A stretch of 64,000 nt of DNA from positions 68,402,821-68,466,820 of the forward strand of contig CM055092.1 in assembly GCA_029204225.1 (NCBI GenBank). Reading direction: 5' to 3'. The notes beneath the pieces are model-generated. The model had not been told where the DNA came from. It worked only from the letters and a program-made list of their open reading frames with translations, and did not search any database. The stretch is from Diphasiastrum complanatum (lineage: Eukaryota > Streptophyta > Lycopodiopsida > Lycopodiales > Lycopodiaceae). This document shows, in pieces, positions 1 through 11,400 of this stretch (the stretch's first letter is position 1; each line of letters begins with the position of its first letter). The translations under genes and the position numbers were made by a program.

Positions 1-2113
1 GAATACACGAGAGTCTCCAAAGTAGGAGATGTGAATCAACTAGAGCTGAAAGCACTCTGTGCTCAAGAGACAGACTTGTCTTTTGATTTGAAAAATCCTA
101 CGCAGAGCCTTACAAAATATGATAATTTTTTTCAGCTTGTTTTTCGTAGTGGCCAGGTAATTTTTTTTGCTATGCTCGTCATGGAATGCTCTGGTCATAA
201 TATATGTTATAATCCTTTTAAATTGTTTTTATCAGACTAAAATTTTGAACTCTATTTTATTACTCCCTAAATTTCTTATCAGATAATTTTTTTTTTTTTT
301 TAATTTTAGGTGTGAGCCCTTGTTGATAAATTTTTTGACAAATAGAAAACTTTTCAAATAAAAGGCCAACATGCTCAGGGTGCCTCAAAGTCAAAGAAAA
401 AAGTTGTCAGCACTCAAACTCTGAAGCCAATCTCTACATAAATGGGAATATCAGAGTGGAAGAACATGCAAGGGATTAGCTCTTCAAAGCTAATAATAAG
501 TATTCTTTCTAGAGTTGCCGATGGTCAACTTTCTTTGACAAAAATGGGAAAAGAATTTCAAAGGTCATAATCATAATCTAAATATTTATTTTCATGTTAC
601 TTTTTGTAATAAAGTGATCTCATGATTTTGTTGGATTTCTAACAATTATACTTTTTAGATACAAGCATAAACTATTTATGAAAGTTCAAGAAGCCCTTGT
701 GACAGGGTTAAATTGTCAAGATTTCAAAGAGTGCCAGAGGCTTTATCCTTTGAGTAGCCGAAATGAATCTTTGAGTCCATTTCTGATTTTGTTTAGAGAC
801 ATGGTATTTATTTCACCCATGCTTAGCATAGGTGCTTATTAATCGTTACTTTTTTAATATTTTATGTCTCCTATGCTAAGCATAGTTTTTTCTTTATTTG
901 ATTTTTTTTTTTGATACTTTAAGTCTCCTATTATATTTTATATTTTATGTCTCCCATGCTAAGCATAGCTTTTTCTTTTTCAGTCTCCCAAAGATAAGAA
1001 AAACAAAGTCCTTCCAGAGCAATTCAAGAGACATATTCTGAAGGCAAAAGCAGAAAAAAGGGACATGGAGAGATTAGCACGAGATGAAACCATTGCGGAG
1101 AAGGATCCATTAGAGGCCTACCTTCCCAAAAGTGTCGATGATCAACCATGTTTTTACTCAGTTGAGGAGGTCGATTGTAGAGAAATTTCAAAATTTTAAA
1201 AAAAAGACCTTATACACTCTACATTGCCGATATACCATATGGATTTCAAAAGACGGAATCATTAAATGCCGATTTCTCCTTCAAATTCACTGAAATCCAT
1301 AGTTTCATGTAGGGTTTTCTCAAAATCACAACTTTTTCAATTTGGAGAGTTGTTATTTTTCATTCTTCTTGGCAATCAGTTTCATTATAGAAAGCTCTAC
1401 TAACTTTCTGTAATGCGAAAATAGAAAATACTGTGTAGTAAGTTTTTCAGTTCTTGAATTATTAATTCGTATTTTAATTCATAATTATATTTTAAATTTT
1501 TATTTTAAAGTTAAAATTTTTCTATTTAGTTTACTTGTAATGTTCCATGTCATGTACAAGCCCAATGTCAGGAACTCGGGAGGAGCATGACTTTGCAATG
1601 AAATAGAATACATAACCATCAATTATTATTCTTTTGATGGCAAATGTTCGATGCTTCATTACAACAATTCCGGACTGACAAGTTTTGGAAACTTGTTCCA
1701 GTATCCAGCCGTGACCAAGAAACTAAAAAAATCCAATGATGAATTCCGTGGCTTGTCCCTACCAAAAGTCACAACAATTAATTAATCATTTAATTAATAT
1801 TTTTTCACACCCAGCTGATTGGATTTTGGATTTATTTAGTGGTAGCGGCACTACAAGCGCATGTGCTATTCAGAAAGGCAGACATGTTGCTGCAGTAGAT
1901 TTAGATTCTAATTTAGTTGATTTTGTAAAAATAAGAATGAAATCTCTTTCAGTTTTGCCAGATGAACTATCTGAGGTTGGAAAGAGTTTAGGTAGCGAGG
2001 ATTCAATAATTTCCTTGTCCAAGGAACCTCAGCCTCCTACTAACAGAAAAGTAGACGATATAGGAGAATTTGCTGATGTCTTGGTTCAAGATTATAATGT
2101 TGATGATTTTTGA
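1..2113 (+). pseudogene. Decayed N4/N6-type DNA methyltransferase-like gene, 5' end outside window
   Basis: Several exon-like open stretches lie in order on the plus strand: 1-155 (open to the window edge), about 311-569, 659-800, 984-1197, and 1674-2113. Three are joined by plausible GT/AG introns: 570-658 gives CAAAG|GTCATA with TTTTTAG|ATAC and keeps the frame, and 803-983 gives ATG|GTATTT with TTTTCAG|TCTCCC. The last block, open from the methionine at 1736, holds ACPYQKS, then DWILDLFSGSGTT (the FxGxG SAM-binding motif at about residues 29-40) and HVAAVDLD, the usual end of motif I in N4-cytosine/N6-adenine methylases. A one-base slip in an A-run near 1725 separates it from the upstream frame (KFWKLVPV), and block 311-569 contains TGA, TAG and TAA. 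The catalytic D/S/N-PP-Y/W motif, which lies upstream of motif I in this permuted class, is not visible. The MTase identity of the last 125 codons is fairly secure; the link to the upstream exons is inferred from order and splice phase. Confidence 0.6.
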
Positions 2114-2920
2114 GAATAAAAAATTATCTTTTGTTTTAAAAAATGATTGGGTTTATATTTTTTGATGTATTGTGTTTTGAAATGGTTTTGATTGATTTAA
2201 TATTCTTAAATTTGTTTTTTAATGATTTAAATTAAGAATTTGATTAATTTTGGATGTGTTTTTATAATATTTTTTATAAAAAAAAATATTGTTAAGAATT
2301 TAAAGAAATAAAAAGATTTTATTTCAGGGTGATTTAAATATTTTTACAAATTATTTAATCTCGATTATTGTAAAGTAATTTCATTTGTATTTATTTAATA
2401 TTTAAATATTCAATGAACTTACATGGGTATAAGTAAAGATTTTAAAAAATTTAAAACTTTATATCAAAATTTAAAAAATATTTTTTTCGATACCAGAATT
2501 GTAATTTAAAAAACTTTTAAAATTTCAAAAAAAAAACTATAACTTTTGTTTTAAATAAGCAAAAAATATTTTTTTAGTTATTTTAATGATTGTGTATCTA
2601 ATGATTTTATTTTGAATAGTATTATTATTTCATATAAGCTAATTTTAAGTTATTTATGAAAATCTATTGACCAAATTTTTGTAGCTTGAATTATTTCTTG
2701 CAAAATACAACATTTTTTTAATATTAAAATATATTTATTTGAAGCATTTTAAATTTGGATACTTTTTTAAAAAAATTAAAAAATCTGAAAAAAAAAAGGG
2801 TATCGATGTCATTTCTCTTTTTTTTGGTCATCATGTTCTACTTTTTCTCTCTTGGATCTAAGCATGATTTGGACTCATTCCAAAGGTTCTATCACTTAGG
2901 TCAAATTGAGAACATCCATT
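2114..2920. other. AT-rich non-coding spacer
   Basis: Very AT-rich sequence with runs of A and T and no convincing reading frame. The right end merges into the LTR of the minus-strand copia copy; its outer LTR boundary could not be fixed. Confidence 0.5.
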
Positions 2921-3032
2921 TGAATGGAATCCTATGCTATTTGGCACGTGTGACAAGAAACATCATGACCATCTAACTTTCTACAAGTCATATGACCAAA
3001 ACTAGTCAAGCTAGAATTGTGAATTTTTAACA
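2921..3032 (-). mobile_element. Start of the 3' LTR of copia copy A
   Basis: Read on the minus strand, the sequence right after the purine tract GTGAGGAGGAG (3033-3043) begins TGTTAAAAATTCACAATTC, the expected LTR start after a polypurine tract. The same sequence recurs in plus orientation at 9787-9898 with few differences, which confirms it as a repeat edge. The LTR probably continues to lower coordinates, but no second copy is available to fix the far end. Confidence 0.6.
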
Positions 3033-3046
3033 CTCCTCCTCACTAT

Positions 3047-5236
3047 CTAGCTTGGTTCAATCATTGCTTTACTAATCACTCCAAGTGATGATTTGAACTT
3101 CATAAAATATGTCTTTTGAAGTGGTTTAGTAAGTAGATCAGCTACACATTCATTGTTTGGAACATGCTCCAAAGCAATCTCCTTGGCTTGCACCATTTTT
3201 CTTACAAAGTGATGGCATATCTCAATGTGCTTGGATCTTGCATGGAAGATTGGGTTAGATGCAAGATGTTGGGCTGATATATTGTCATTGTAGATGATTG
3301 GTGCCTCCTCTGAATCCATGATCTTTAGCCCCACCAATAATCTCTTGATCCAAAGTACCTCCTTTGTAGTGGTTGTCAAAGCTTTGTACTTGGCCTCGGT
3401 TGAAGATAGAGATATAGTTTCTTGCTTTTTTGAAAGCCATGAAACCACACCTTCTCCTATGAAAGTTGAATAGGCACTTGTTGATTTCCTATCGCTCTTG
3501 TCCCCTACGAAATCTGAATCACTAAATTCATGAAGGTTAATCACATCTCCTCTATATAGAATCCCAAAATCCAATGTACCCGAGATGTATCTTAGAATTA
3601 TCTTAGCATTTTTCTAATGGATATTGAATGGTTTTTGCATAGATTGGCTCAACCTATATACACTAAAGCTAAGATCTGGTCTAGTTATAGTGATCCACAT
3701 TAAGGAGCCTATAATTTGTCTAAACAAAGTGATGTCCATGAAGGATCTTTCATCATCTTCATTTGGCACTTTTACATCTTGCTCCGTTGGTGTGTCAACA
3801 CTTTTGCTCTCTTTGCATAGTTTAATTGACTTATAAAGATAAAATCAGATCCTCTAAGTACCTCTATGCCTAAGATGAAGTGAAGACACCCTAGATCTAC
3901 CATCTTGAACTCTAAGGATAGATCGATCTTGATTTTTTCAATACCATCAACACTATTTCCACTAATGATGATGTCATCTACATAAATGAGTAAAAGTACA
4001 ATACCAACATCATCAAACTTAATGTAAAGAGTGGGATCATATTCACTTTGAGTAAAATAAAGTGAAATAAGATAGCAATGTGATCTTGAATTCCAAGATC
4101 TCGAGGCTTGCTTCAAGCCATAGATGCTTCTTTGGAGATGACATACTTTGTTCTCCATTCCATGCTTGATGAACCCTTGTGGTTGCTCCATGTAGATATC
4201 CTCTTCCAAAAAACCATTCAAGAAGGCATTAGATACATCCATTTGACATAGGATCCATCCAAAGTGTGATGCAAGTGCAATGATTAGCCTTATTATGAAT
4301 ATCTTGGCCATGGGTGCAAAAGTTTTCTTATAGTCTATCCCTGTCTCTTGAGCATAACCTTTTGCAACTCATCTTGCTTTATGTTTGTTAACACTCCCAT
4401 TTGCATTCAACTTAAGCTTTGAGACCCACTTGCATTCTATTACATTCCTTTGAGGTCTATCAACAAGCAAGCAAGTTATATTCTTAAATCAAAGCATTAT
4501 ACTCATCCAACATAGCTTTATACCATTCTTTGGAGTTCAATGCTTCTTTAACATTAGATGGTTCATAAAAACTAGATAAAGCATAAGAAGTGGATGAGAT
4601 ACCCTCAGCTTGTTGCCCTTTACCTTGATATGTGGGCCTTGATGGCTCCACTTTTGCCGTTGAAGGTCTCCTTGGTGTGATAGGTGGGTTTGGTGCTTGT
4701 CCTCCATTAGCTCCTCCTCGAAATCAAGATCTTGCTCCTCGGACATCTTCTTCTTGATTGTTGGAGCACTTGAGCCTTCTTCAAGCATATGCATATGATG
4801 TTCATCAAATATAACATTCGAGTGTATGAGCTCAAGAGGATGAGATGACTTTGTGGTGGAGTTAGGAAACACCTTCTTATGTGCCTTGGATAAAGCACAA
4901 GCTTCACAAACCTTGTCTTCCTTCTCAATAGACCTTGGTAGGCCTAAAACATACTCCTCCTTGATCATAGCCTCCATGGAACCCGAGTTGACATGTCCAA
5001 GTCTTTTGTGCCATAAAGTGAAGGTAGATACCTTGCTCTTCTCGGCCAACATGACAACATTAGTATCCACAAATGCATCCAACTTATAAAGTTTGCCAAG
5101 TCTAGTGCCCTTGGCCACTATCTTACCCTTCTTCTTGATGAAACATTCATTTGAAACAAAGTCAAAATTGAAACCATTGTCTACCATTTGGCCAACACTT
5201 AGTAGACTCTTTGTTATTGTAGGAATGTACAAAACA
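3047..5236 (-). mobile_element. Ty1/copia polyprotein copy A, integrase core deleted
   Basis: Reading down the minus strand: gag-pre-integrase segment 5236-4760 (YIPTITKSLLSVG, then WHKRLGH and CEACALSK, the HHCC zinc finger); a jump from ELIHSN straight into IFDEHH, which normally lies after the integrase; RT N-terminus at 4500-4312 ([10 protein letters not shown], with TGA for the W of KARWVAKG); RT palm 4311-3772 with QMDVSNAFLNG and catalytic YVDDI; RNase H and tail 3574-3047 with SDSDFVGD, STEAKYKAL and ADLLTKPL. The whole D-D-E integrase core is missing and no protease or gag is present. Several frame changes and stops make it non-autonomous. The 3' side abuts a polypurine tract and LTR start, so that end is the natural element end; the 5' side at about 5237 is a truncation. 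Confidence 0.88.
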
Positions 5237-5426
5237 ACTTATTGGTTGTAATTTTTAGCCTGGAATACAAAGCTCTCAAATTGAAATTTGATTATGTAGA
5301 GACCGCTTGGTTGGAGCCTAAAAAGTTTATCCTCTAAGGACATTACACCAATGTGATTTTTGGACAAAAGATCTCTACAACACAATAAGCTAGATAATGC
5401 ATATATAGAGGCATATTGTTGAAAAC

Positions 5427-5481
5427 AATGGCTCATCCCCTCTTCTTGCCATCATAGCATTAGACGAGAGGATGAGCCATT
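5427..5481. repeat. Inverted repeat (hairpin) with 20-nt arms
   Basis: Arms at 5427-5446 and 5462-5481 are reverse complements except for three mismatches near the inner end; the outer 12 bp (AATGGCTCATCC) pair perfectly. The loop is 15 nt. The RNA would form a strong short stem-loop. It sits at the truncated 5' side of copia copy A. Confidence 0.7.
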
Positions 5482-6276
5482 ATTTCCCTATTATTTTCTC
5501 ACACATTGTGAATTGATGTATAGTGCTTAAGTTTCTTGGCCACCTAGGTTCTATTCTCTATGATCCCACAGGCTAATAATACCAAGAAGCATTATTTCCA
5601 TTGTATGCCTTTGAACACACGTTATCTAGCATAACTAGCATGTTGTGAAAATCTTAATCCAAAATTAAGCTGGACATACATGACATGAGTAAAAGATTAG
5701 ACAAGTTAGGTTCCAAACAAGAGGAATTCGCATTTTTTGAATCCATCTATAAGAGCTCTATATTTCTAGAATTCCATCCATGAGGGCTTCATATCTCTAG
5801 GTCTAAAAATACAACTAATTAGATTTGCAGAACTAAATTAAACATGTTATTTGTGCATTAGGGGATGTCTTATGTCGTGTGCAGAAGGTATCAGGTTTGG
5901 CCTAAACAATAAGGTAGCCCTTAATCCGAAATAGAATTTTTGACCTTATTTAGTTAAGGCCTTGTCTCATGCAAGAGTAGTTGTGCATGATGTTCCTATC
6001 TGAATATTGTACCTATGTATGGAAGGAGATGCTCCTAAATGGAACTTGTATGTTGTATGGAGGCTAGGGTTTCAAAGAACATATAGCCTCATCTCTCATA
6101 TTTTGACATATTGTGGTTATTGAGGATTGCTAGTGACTTCTATACCATAGTTTCTAGTGAGGATGTTCGCTCAATGGAATCTATTCATTCGTTGGAATAT
6201 TGCTTGGGTGGTTTGTGTCACAACTGATATCCTTGTGTGCTTGTTTCTACTCCAAGGATCATGTGTGGGCATAACA
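5482..6276. other. No gene seen; possibly an LTR upstream of a primer-site-like sequence
   Basis: No supported reading frame. The right end runs into a sequence resembling a retrotransposon primer-binding site (6277-6290), so its right part may be an LTR; a matching second LTR was not found. Confidence 0.35.
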
Positions 6277-6290
6277 TTGGTATTAGAGCC
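6277..6290 (+). promoter_or_regulatory. Retrotransposon primer-binding-site-like sequence
   Basis: TTGGTATTAGAGCC follows ..CATAACA. It differs by one base from the tRNA-iMet-complementary TGGTATCAGAGCC found just after plant copia/gypsy LTRs, and the preceding CA fits an LTR end. No gag-like frame follows, so it marks an eroded solo LTR or element start. Confidence 0.45.
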
Positions 6291-6737
6291 ACACTTGGAG
6301 CTTGATGAAACAAAAACCATAGTGATTTTGGGTGCTATCAACTATCAACAAGTTTTTGGGGTCAAGTTTGTGGATGAGTTAAGTGGGAGAGCATAAACAA
6401 TCACAATTTGTGGCAGCTACTAGGGTTTTTGATACCTATTAGTCCATGTAGACTAGTCGTGGTTGCCAAATCAGGTCGTGCAGGGGGGGGGGAAGCTTGG
6501 CTTGCGAGACCCATGGTCAAATCAAGATCCAAGACAATATTCATGGGGAAGGGTGAAGGTTGAAATTTTTCTTTATACTATCTATGGGCTACAACAAAGC
6601 TAGGTCTTTGACTTTGGCTCGCTTATGGAAAAAAAAAAACTTGTTATCATTTTATCCAACAATCCGCGCGACAGCCACTTACGCCCGAGACTTAGAGCAA
6701 TTAATGGGGATTGAAAGTAAATGGGACAATTCCCCCG
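6291..6737. other. Unassigned sequence
   Basis: No coding homology recognised. It contains a G9 run at about 6484-6492. Confidence 0.4.
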
Positions 6738-6780
6738 GCCCCCCCCCCCCCCCCCCCCCCCCTCCCCCCCCCCCCCCCCC
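6738..6780. repeat. Poly-C tract (about 43 bp, one T interruption)
   Basis: Almost uninterrupted cytosines, G-rich on the minus strand, so a G-quadruplex is possible. Poly-proline or poly-glycine frames through it are artefacts. Confidence 0.95.
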
Positions 6781-8300
<1,520 letters not shown>

Positions 8301-9250
8301 CTAGTCCGCTACTTGATGACTTCGTTGGTATTGGTGCTCCCGGTATATTTGGATTGTAGAGCTCCCTTGTTCACACCTGTCGATGCTCTGTGCTATAGTT
8401 AGGTGGCTTTGATTCCACTTTCTGATATCCTTCGTACGATTATTATAGTCAAAATTTGTTAGGAGAATCTTCTTGGAAATCCTATGTGACAGATAGGCGA
8501 CGGTAGGTCCAGTATAGAGGGATCTGATCCTTGATGGCCGTTCATTTGAAAGCCTTATTGGAATTGAAGGAATATTCACCAAAGCATAGGTCCCATTTGG
8601 TTTCCACTTTAGCATTAGTAAAAAAGGTCTCCACATTGTAATAGGCTTCCAGAACAATGTGATTTGGAGAGTTAGTCACGTCAGGTAAAAAGTGGTTGAG
8701 GGCACTTGTAAAATCGATGGTCATGTTCCAACCATGATGAGAATTGATTATTGGCCAGTTATAGGCTCCAACATTGAGAGTCTTCAATGTTTGTCTTCTG
8801 GGCATCAGATGGTAAGTTGGACCAGCCCCTATTTCTGCCAGAGCCATGAGATACTCTCTTAGGAGCTTAGGACTACGCATGAACATCGCCTTCCACCAAT
8901 TTGATTGAGGATGTGGAAAGGGCTATTAGGTTGGCCAGTGTCAGCTTTAAAAGGTCTTTGACCTTTTCTGGTAATGTATAGCCACCTCTGGTCTTGACAT
9001 ATGGATATTGCTTTGTGAAGAGCATTAGTTGTTTTGCATGAGGTACGTCATATATCTTTTGGTACAAATGTTGGTGCATCGCAGCAGGTCCTCCGCAAGT
9101 GTCAATAGTGTTAGATTATTCTACTATCGGTATTGATTCACCCAAATAATCGATCTCTAATCTACATCCATTCATTATCCAGTTCTATAGCTTTATTCGT
9201 GTTTCTACACAGTCTGCAAAATACTCGAGAATCGCTCAACAGGTGGCTCT
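8301..9250 (-). pseudogene. Unrecognised decayed coding region, three frame-shifted blocks
   Basis: Three consecutive minus-strand blocks abut or overlap in different frames: 9079-8873 (open further upstream to about 9200 with two in-frame stops), 8886-8542 and about 8560-8301. Each continues where the previous one stops, the pattern of one former protein broken by single-base indels. Composition is protein-like (mixed hydrophobic and charged, aromatic-rich, with NVGAYNWPIINSHHGWN in the middle block) and there is no low-complexity bias. I do not recognise the family. An old insertion of a viral structural gene is possible and is only a guess; a lineage-specific host or transposon protein is equally open. 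The strand choice is favoured because blocks join end to end only on this strand. Confidence 0.45.
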
Positions 9251-9311
9251 GACATATCGGATGACTCTGACGAAAGTCGAAGGAGTCGAACATGTCAAAG
9301 GATGACAATTA

Positions 9312-9533
9312 TTATTCTGCCTCATATGAAGCTAAAGACTTGCCCAAACTACTTTGCAAGTAAATTTTCAGGAAGTCATAATTTGGAGACTCTTCACTAG
9401 GATTCCTTTTAGATCGATAGACATGCAACAAAAGATGTTCTAGACGTTGTTCATTTGGATAATGTGATCCAATGCAAACTCCGTCATTGCTTGATGCAAA
9501 GTATTTCATTAAATTAATTGTCGAATATTCCAA
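9312..9533 (-). pseudogene. Short unrecognised open frame, 73 codons
   Basis: Open frame from MEYSTINLMKYF to SLASYEAE with protein-like composition on the same strand as the decayed region 8301-9250 and about 60 bases upstream of it. It may be an upstream piece of the same former gene. Its upstream end abuts the plus-strand copia integrase fragment at about 9600. Confidence 0.25.
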
Positions 9534-9606
9534 AAGAACAGCTGTTTATTTTTATTAAGCAAAAATCGGACTCAAAATCTTTCGACAATTCAAATAGCGT
9601 GCAAAA

Positions 9607-9786
9607 ATGAAAACTAGTAGAAGAATTAAAGCACTGAGGTCCAACAATGGGAGAGAGTACATCTCTACCGAATTCAAGGAGTATTGCCTTAACAACGACA
9701 TTGAGCAATAATTCATTACCTCTTGTTCACCTCAATCGAATGGACTTGCTGAGAGAAAGAACAGAACCTTAGTCGAATTGACTCAG
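9607..9786 (+). mobile_element. Ty1/copia integrase fragment
   Basis: Plus frame from KTSRRIKALRSNNG through EYISTEFKEYC and SPQSNGLAERKNRTL. This is the stretch between the second catalytic Asp and the catalytic Glu of a copia integrase. The second Asp is replaced by Asn (RSNNG for RSDNG) and a TAA interrupts after NNDIEQ. It ends at an LTR edge starting at 9787, so it is an orphan piece joined to an LTR. Confidence 0.85.
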
Positions 9787-9898
9787 TGTTAAAATTCACA
9801 ATTCTAGCTTGACTAGTTTTGGTCATATGACTTGTAAATAGTTAGATGGTCATGATGTGGCTTGTCACACGTGCCAAATAGCATAGGATTCCATTCAT
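9787..9898 (+). mobile_element. LTR edge of the copia A family, plus orientation
   Basis: TGTTAAAATTCACAATTC and the next about 110 bases match the LTR start of copia copy A (2921-3032, read in reverse) with few changes. The match breaks off in ..ATTCCATTC, where protease sequence begins. Confidence 0.8.
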
Positions 9899-10122
9899 CT
9901 TCAACAAGCTTCAAAGGAGAGGATCCTTGGTGGATTGACTCAGGTGCTAGTTCACACATGACTAGCAAAAGGGAGTTTTTCTCTTCTCTCTTATCCTATG
10001 ATGGACCTATAAAATCTATCTATACAACAAATGATGAAGCTTGTAAGATTGAAGGAGTTGGTAGCATTCCCCTTTGCTTAGGATCTTTCAAAAAGATCAA
10101 TTATTACGAAATTCAAAAATAA
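9862..10122 (+). mobile_element. LTR-to-protease fusion frame of a copia fragment
   Basis: 86-codon frame. The first 11 or so codons (MSHVPNSIGFH) are translated LTR sequence. The rest is copia protease and its flank: DPWWIDSGASSHMTS, with the active-site DSG at about residues 26-28, then SIYTTNDEACKIEGVGSIPL. It stops before the pre-integrase region. Gag and the leader are deleted between LTR and protease. A fused product is possible but unproven. Confidence 0.75.
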
Positions 10123-10874
10123 AATTTTCATGGTATTCTAAGAATTTAAACCTTCCACTACAACTCTTATGCAGGCAACCAATGAGATATTGACACATAG
10201 CACATGCACATTTTGACATGCTACTCAATATTAGCACTGAACTTAGCATAAGCACCTATGGTCCACCGTTTCATGCCATTGGGCACACTTTTGGTAGTGT
10301 ATAAACTCTACTTGGTCCATAACTTCATGCACAAAAACATAGTATAGATATTAAATATGCTTATAATCATTCAATGTTCGGGAAAGTAGGCCAACTATAG
10401 GAATGGAACCATCTTTCTCCAAAAATGGATTTCAATAAAACTGATAGAAAGTTTACTATAGAAAAACGACAATTTTTTCAAAATGCAAGAAATTTTTTGA
10501 TCGTCATTCTCATATGCAAAAAATTGGATATGCTTATTGAGTTAATAAATTAATTTACTATTGTAAATTTTTATAATTTTGATGGCAAAAAGTCTTAGAT
10601 GGATCTAGAAGGCAAATTTTTTCAAAAACTGTTAACTTTTAAAAAATGCAAAAAATTAGAGAGAAACCCCAAAGAGTTTTCTCGATCGCTTGCTTATCAT
10701 CCATGGCTACATGTCATATGGCTAAATCTTGGTATAGAGTCTAAATATGTGGGCTCTGAACTCTCAAATCTCAACTCCCATGATGAGGTTTACTCGGTTT
10801 GAACATTATGTCCTTCAAGCCATTCATGGGAATACAATATGTAATTGTCACTCGATTGAATTTATGGCCTTTTT
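10123..10874. other. AT-rich spacer, no gene seen
   Basis: Contains two loosely similar A/T-rich stretches around 10440-10530 and 10590-10660. No supported frame. Confidence 0.4.
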
Positions 10875-10907
10875 GGGCCCTATATTATTTTGCATAATAT
10901 AGGGCCC
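10875..10907. repeat. Perfect 14-bp inverted repeat, 5-nt loop
   Basis: Arms 10875-10888 (GGGCCCTATATTAT) and 10894-10907 (ATAATATAGGGCCC) are exact reverse complements around TTTGC. It lies about 60 bp upstream of the GA tract. Confidence 0.95.
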
Positions 10908-10965
10908 CAAACTTTTGGTTCGTTTTGAAAATTTTAAAATTGTTTTCAAACTCTTGTGCTCACGC

Positions 10966-10968
<3 letters not shown>

Positions 10969-11040
<72 letters not shown>
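10969..11040 (+). repeat. (GA)n microsatellite, about 72 bp
   Basis: Perfect GA tract introduced by CGCGCGAG. Confidence 0.98.
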
Positions 11041-11045
<5 letters not shown>

Positions 11046-11218
11046 CCAATGATTATAATCAATAATGAATTTAATGACAATTACATGAAGTAATGCTCAA
11101 TTGGTTGGGCCATTATCACTCATAATCCAGTCCTCGAACAGCTTGTGAACTCTGCCACTCGCTGCTCAAATGTTCGATTATTTATGGTAATGGTCCTCCA
11201 AATGGCCATAACCTAATA

Positions 11219-11400
11219 CATAATTTCAGAATTTTATTTATGATAGATTCATAATTTTATATTTGGTGAGGTAGCAATACATACTTTCCGGATGTTATTC
11301 ATGATAGATTCATAATTTCATATTTGGTGAGTGAGTAATACATAATTTTCAGATTTTATTGATGAGAGATTCATAATTTGATATTTGGTGAGGTAGCAGG
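11219..11400 (+). repeat. Three tandem copies of a 60-61 bp unit
   Basis: Units 11219-11278, 11279-11339 and 11340-11400 each run from ACATA.TTTC through TATTTGGTGAG to the next ACATA. Divergence of roughly 10-20% suggests an old tandem duplication. Confidence 0.85.

Noticed and set aside
11219-11400. CRISPR-like array
   Set aside because: Units are contiguous with no spacers and the sequence is eukaryotic.
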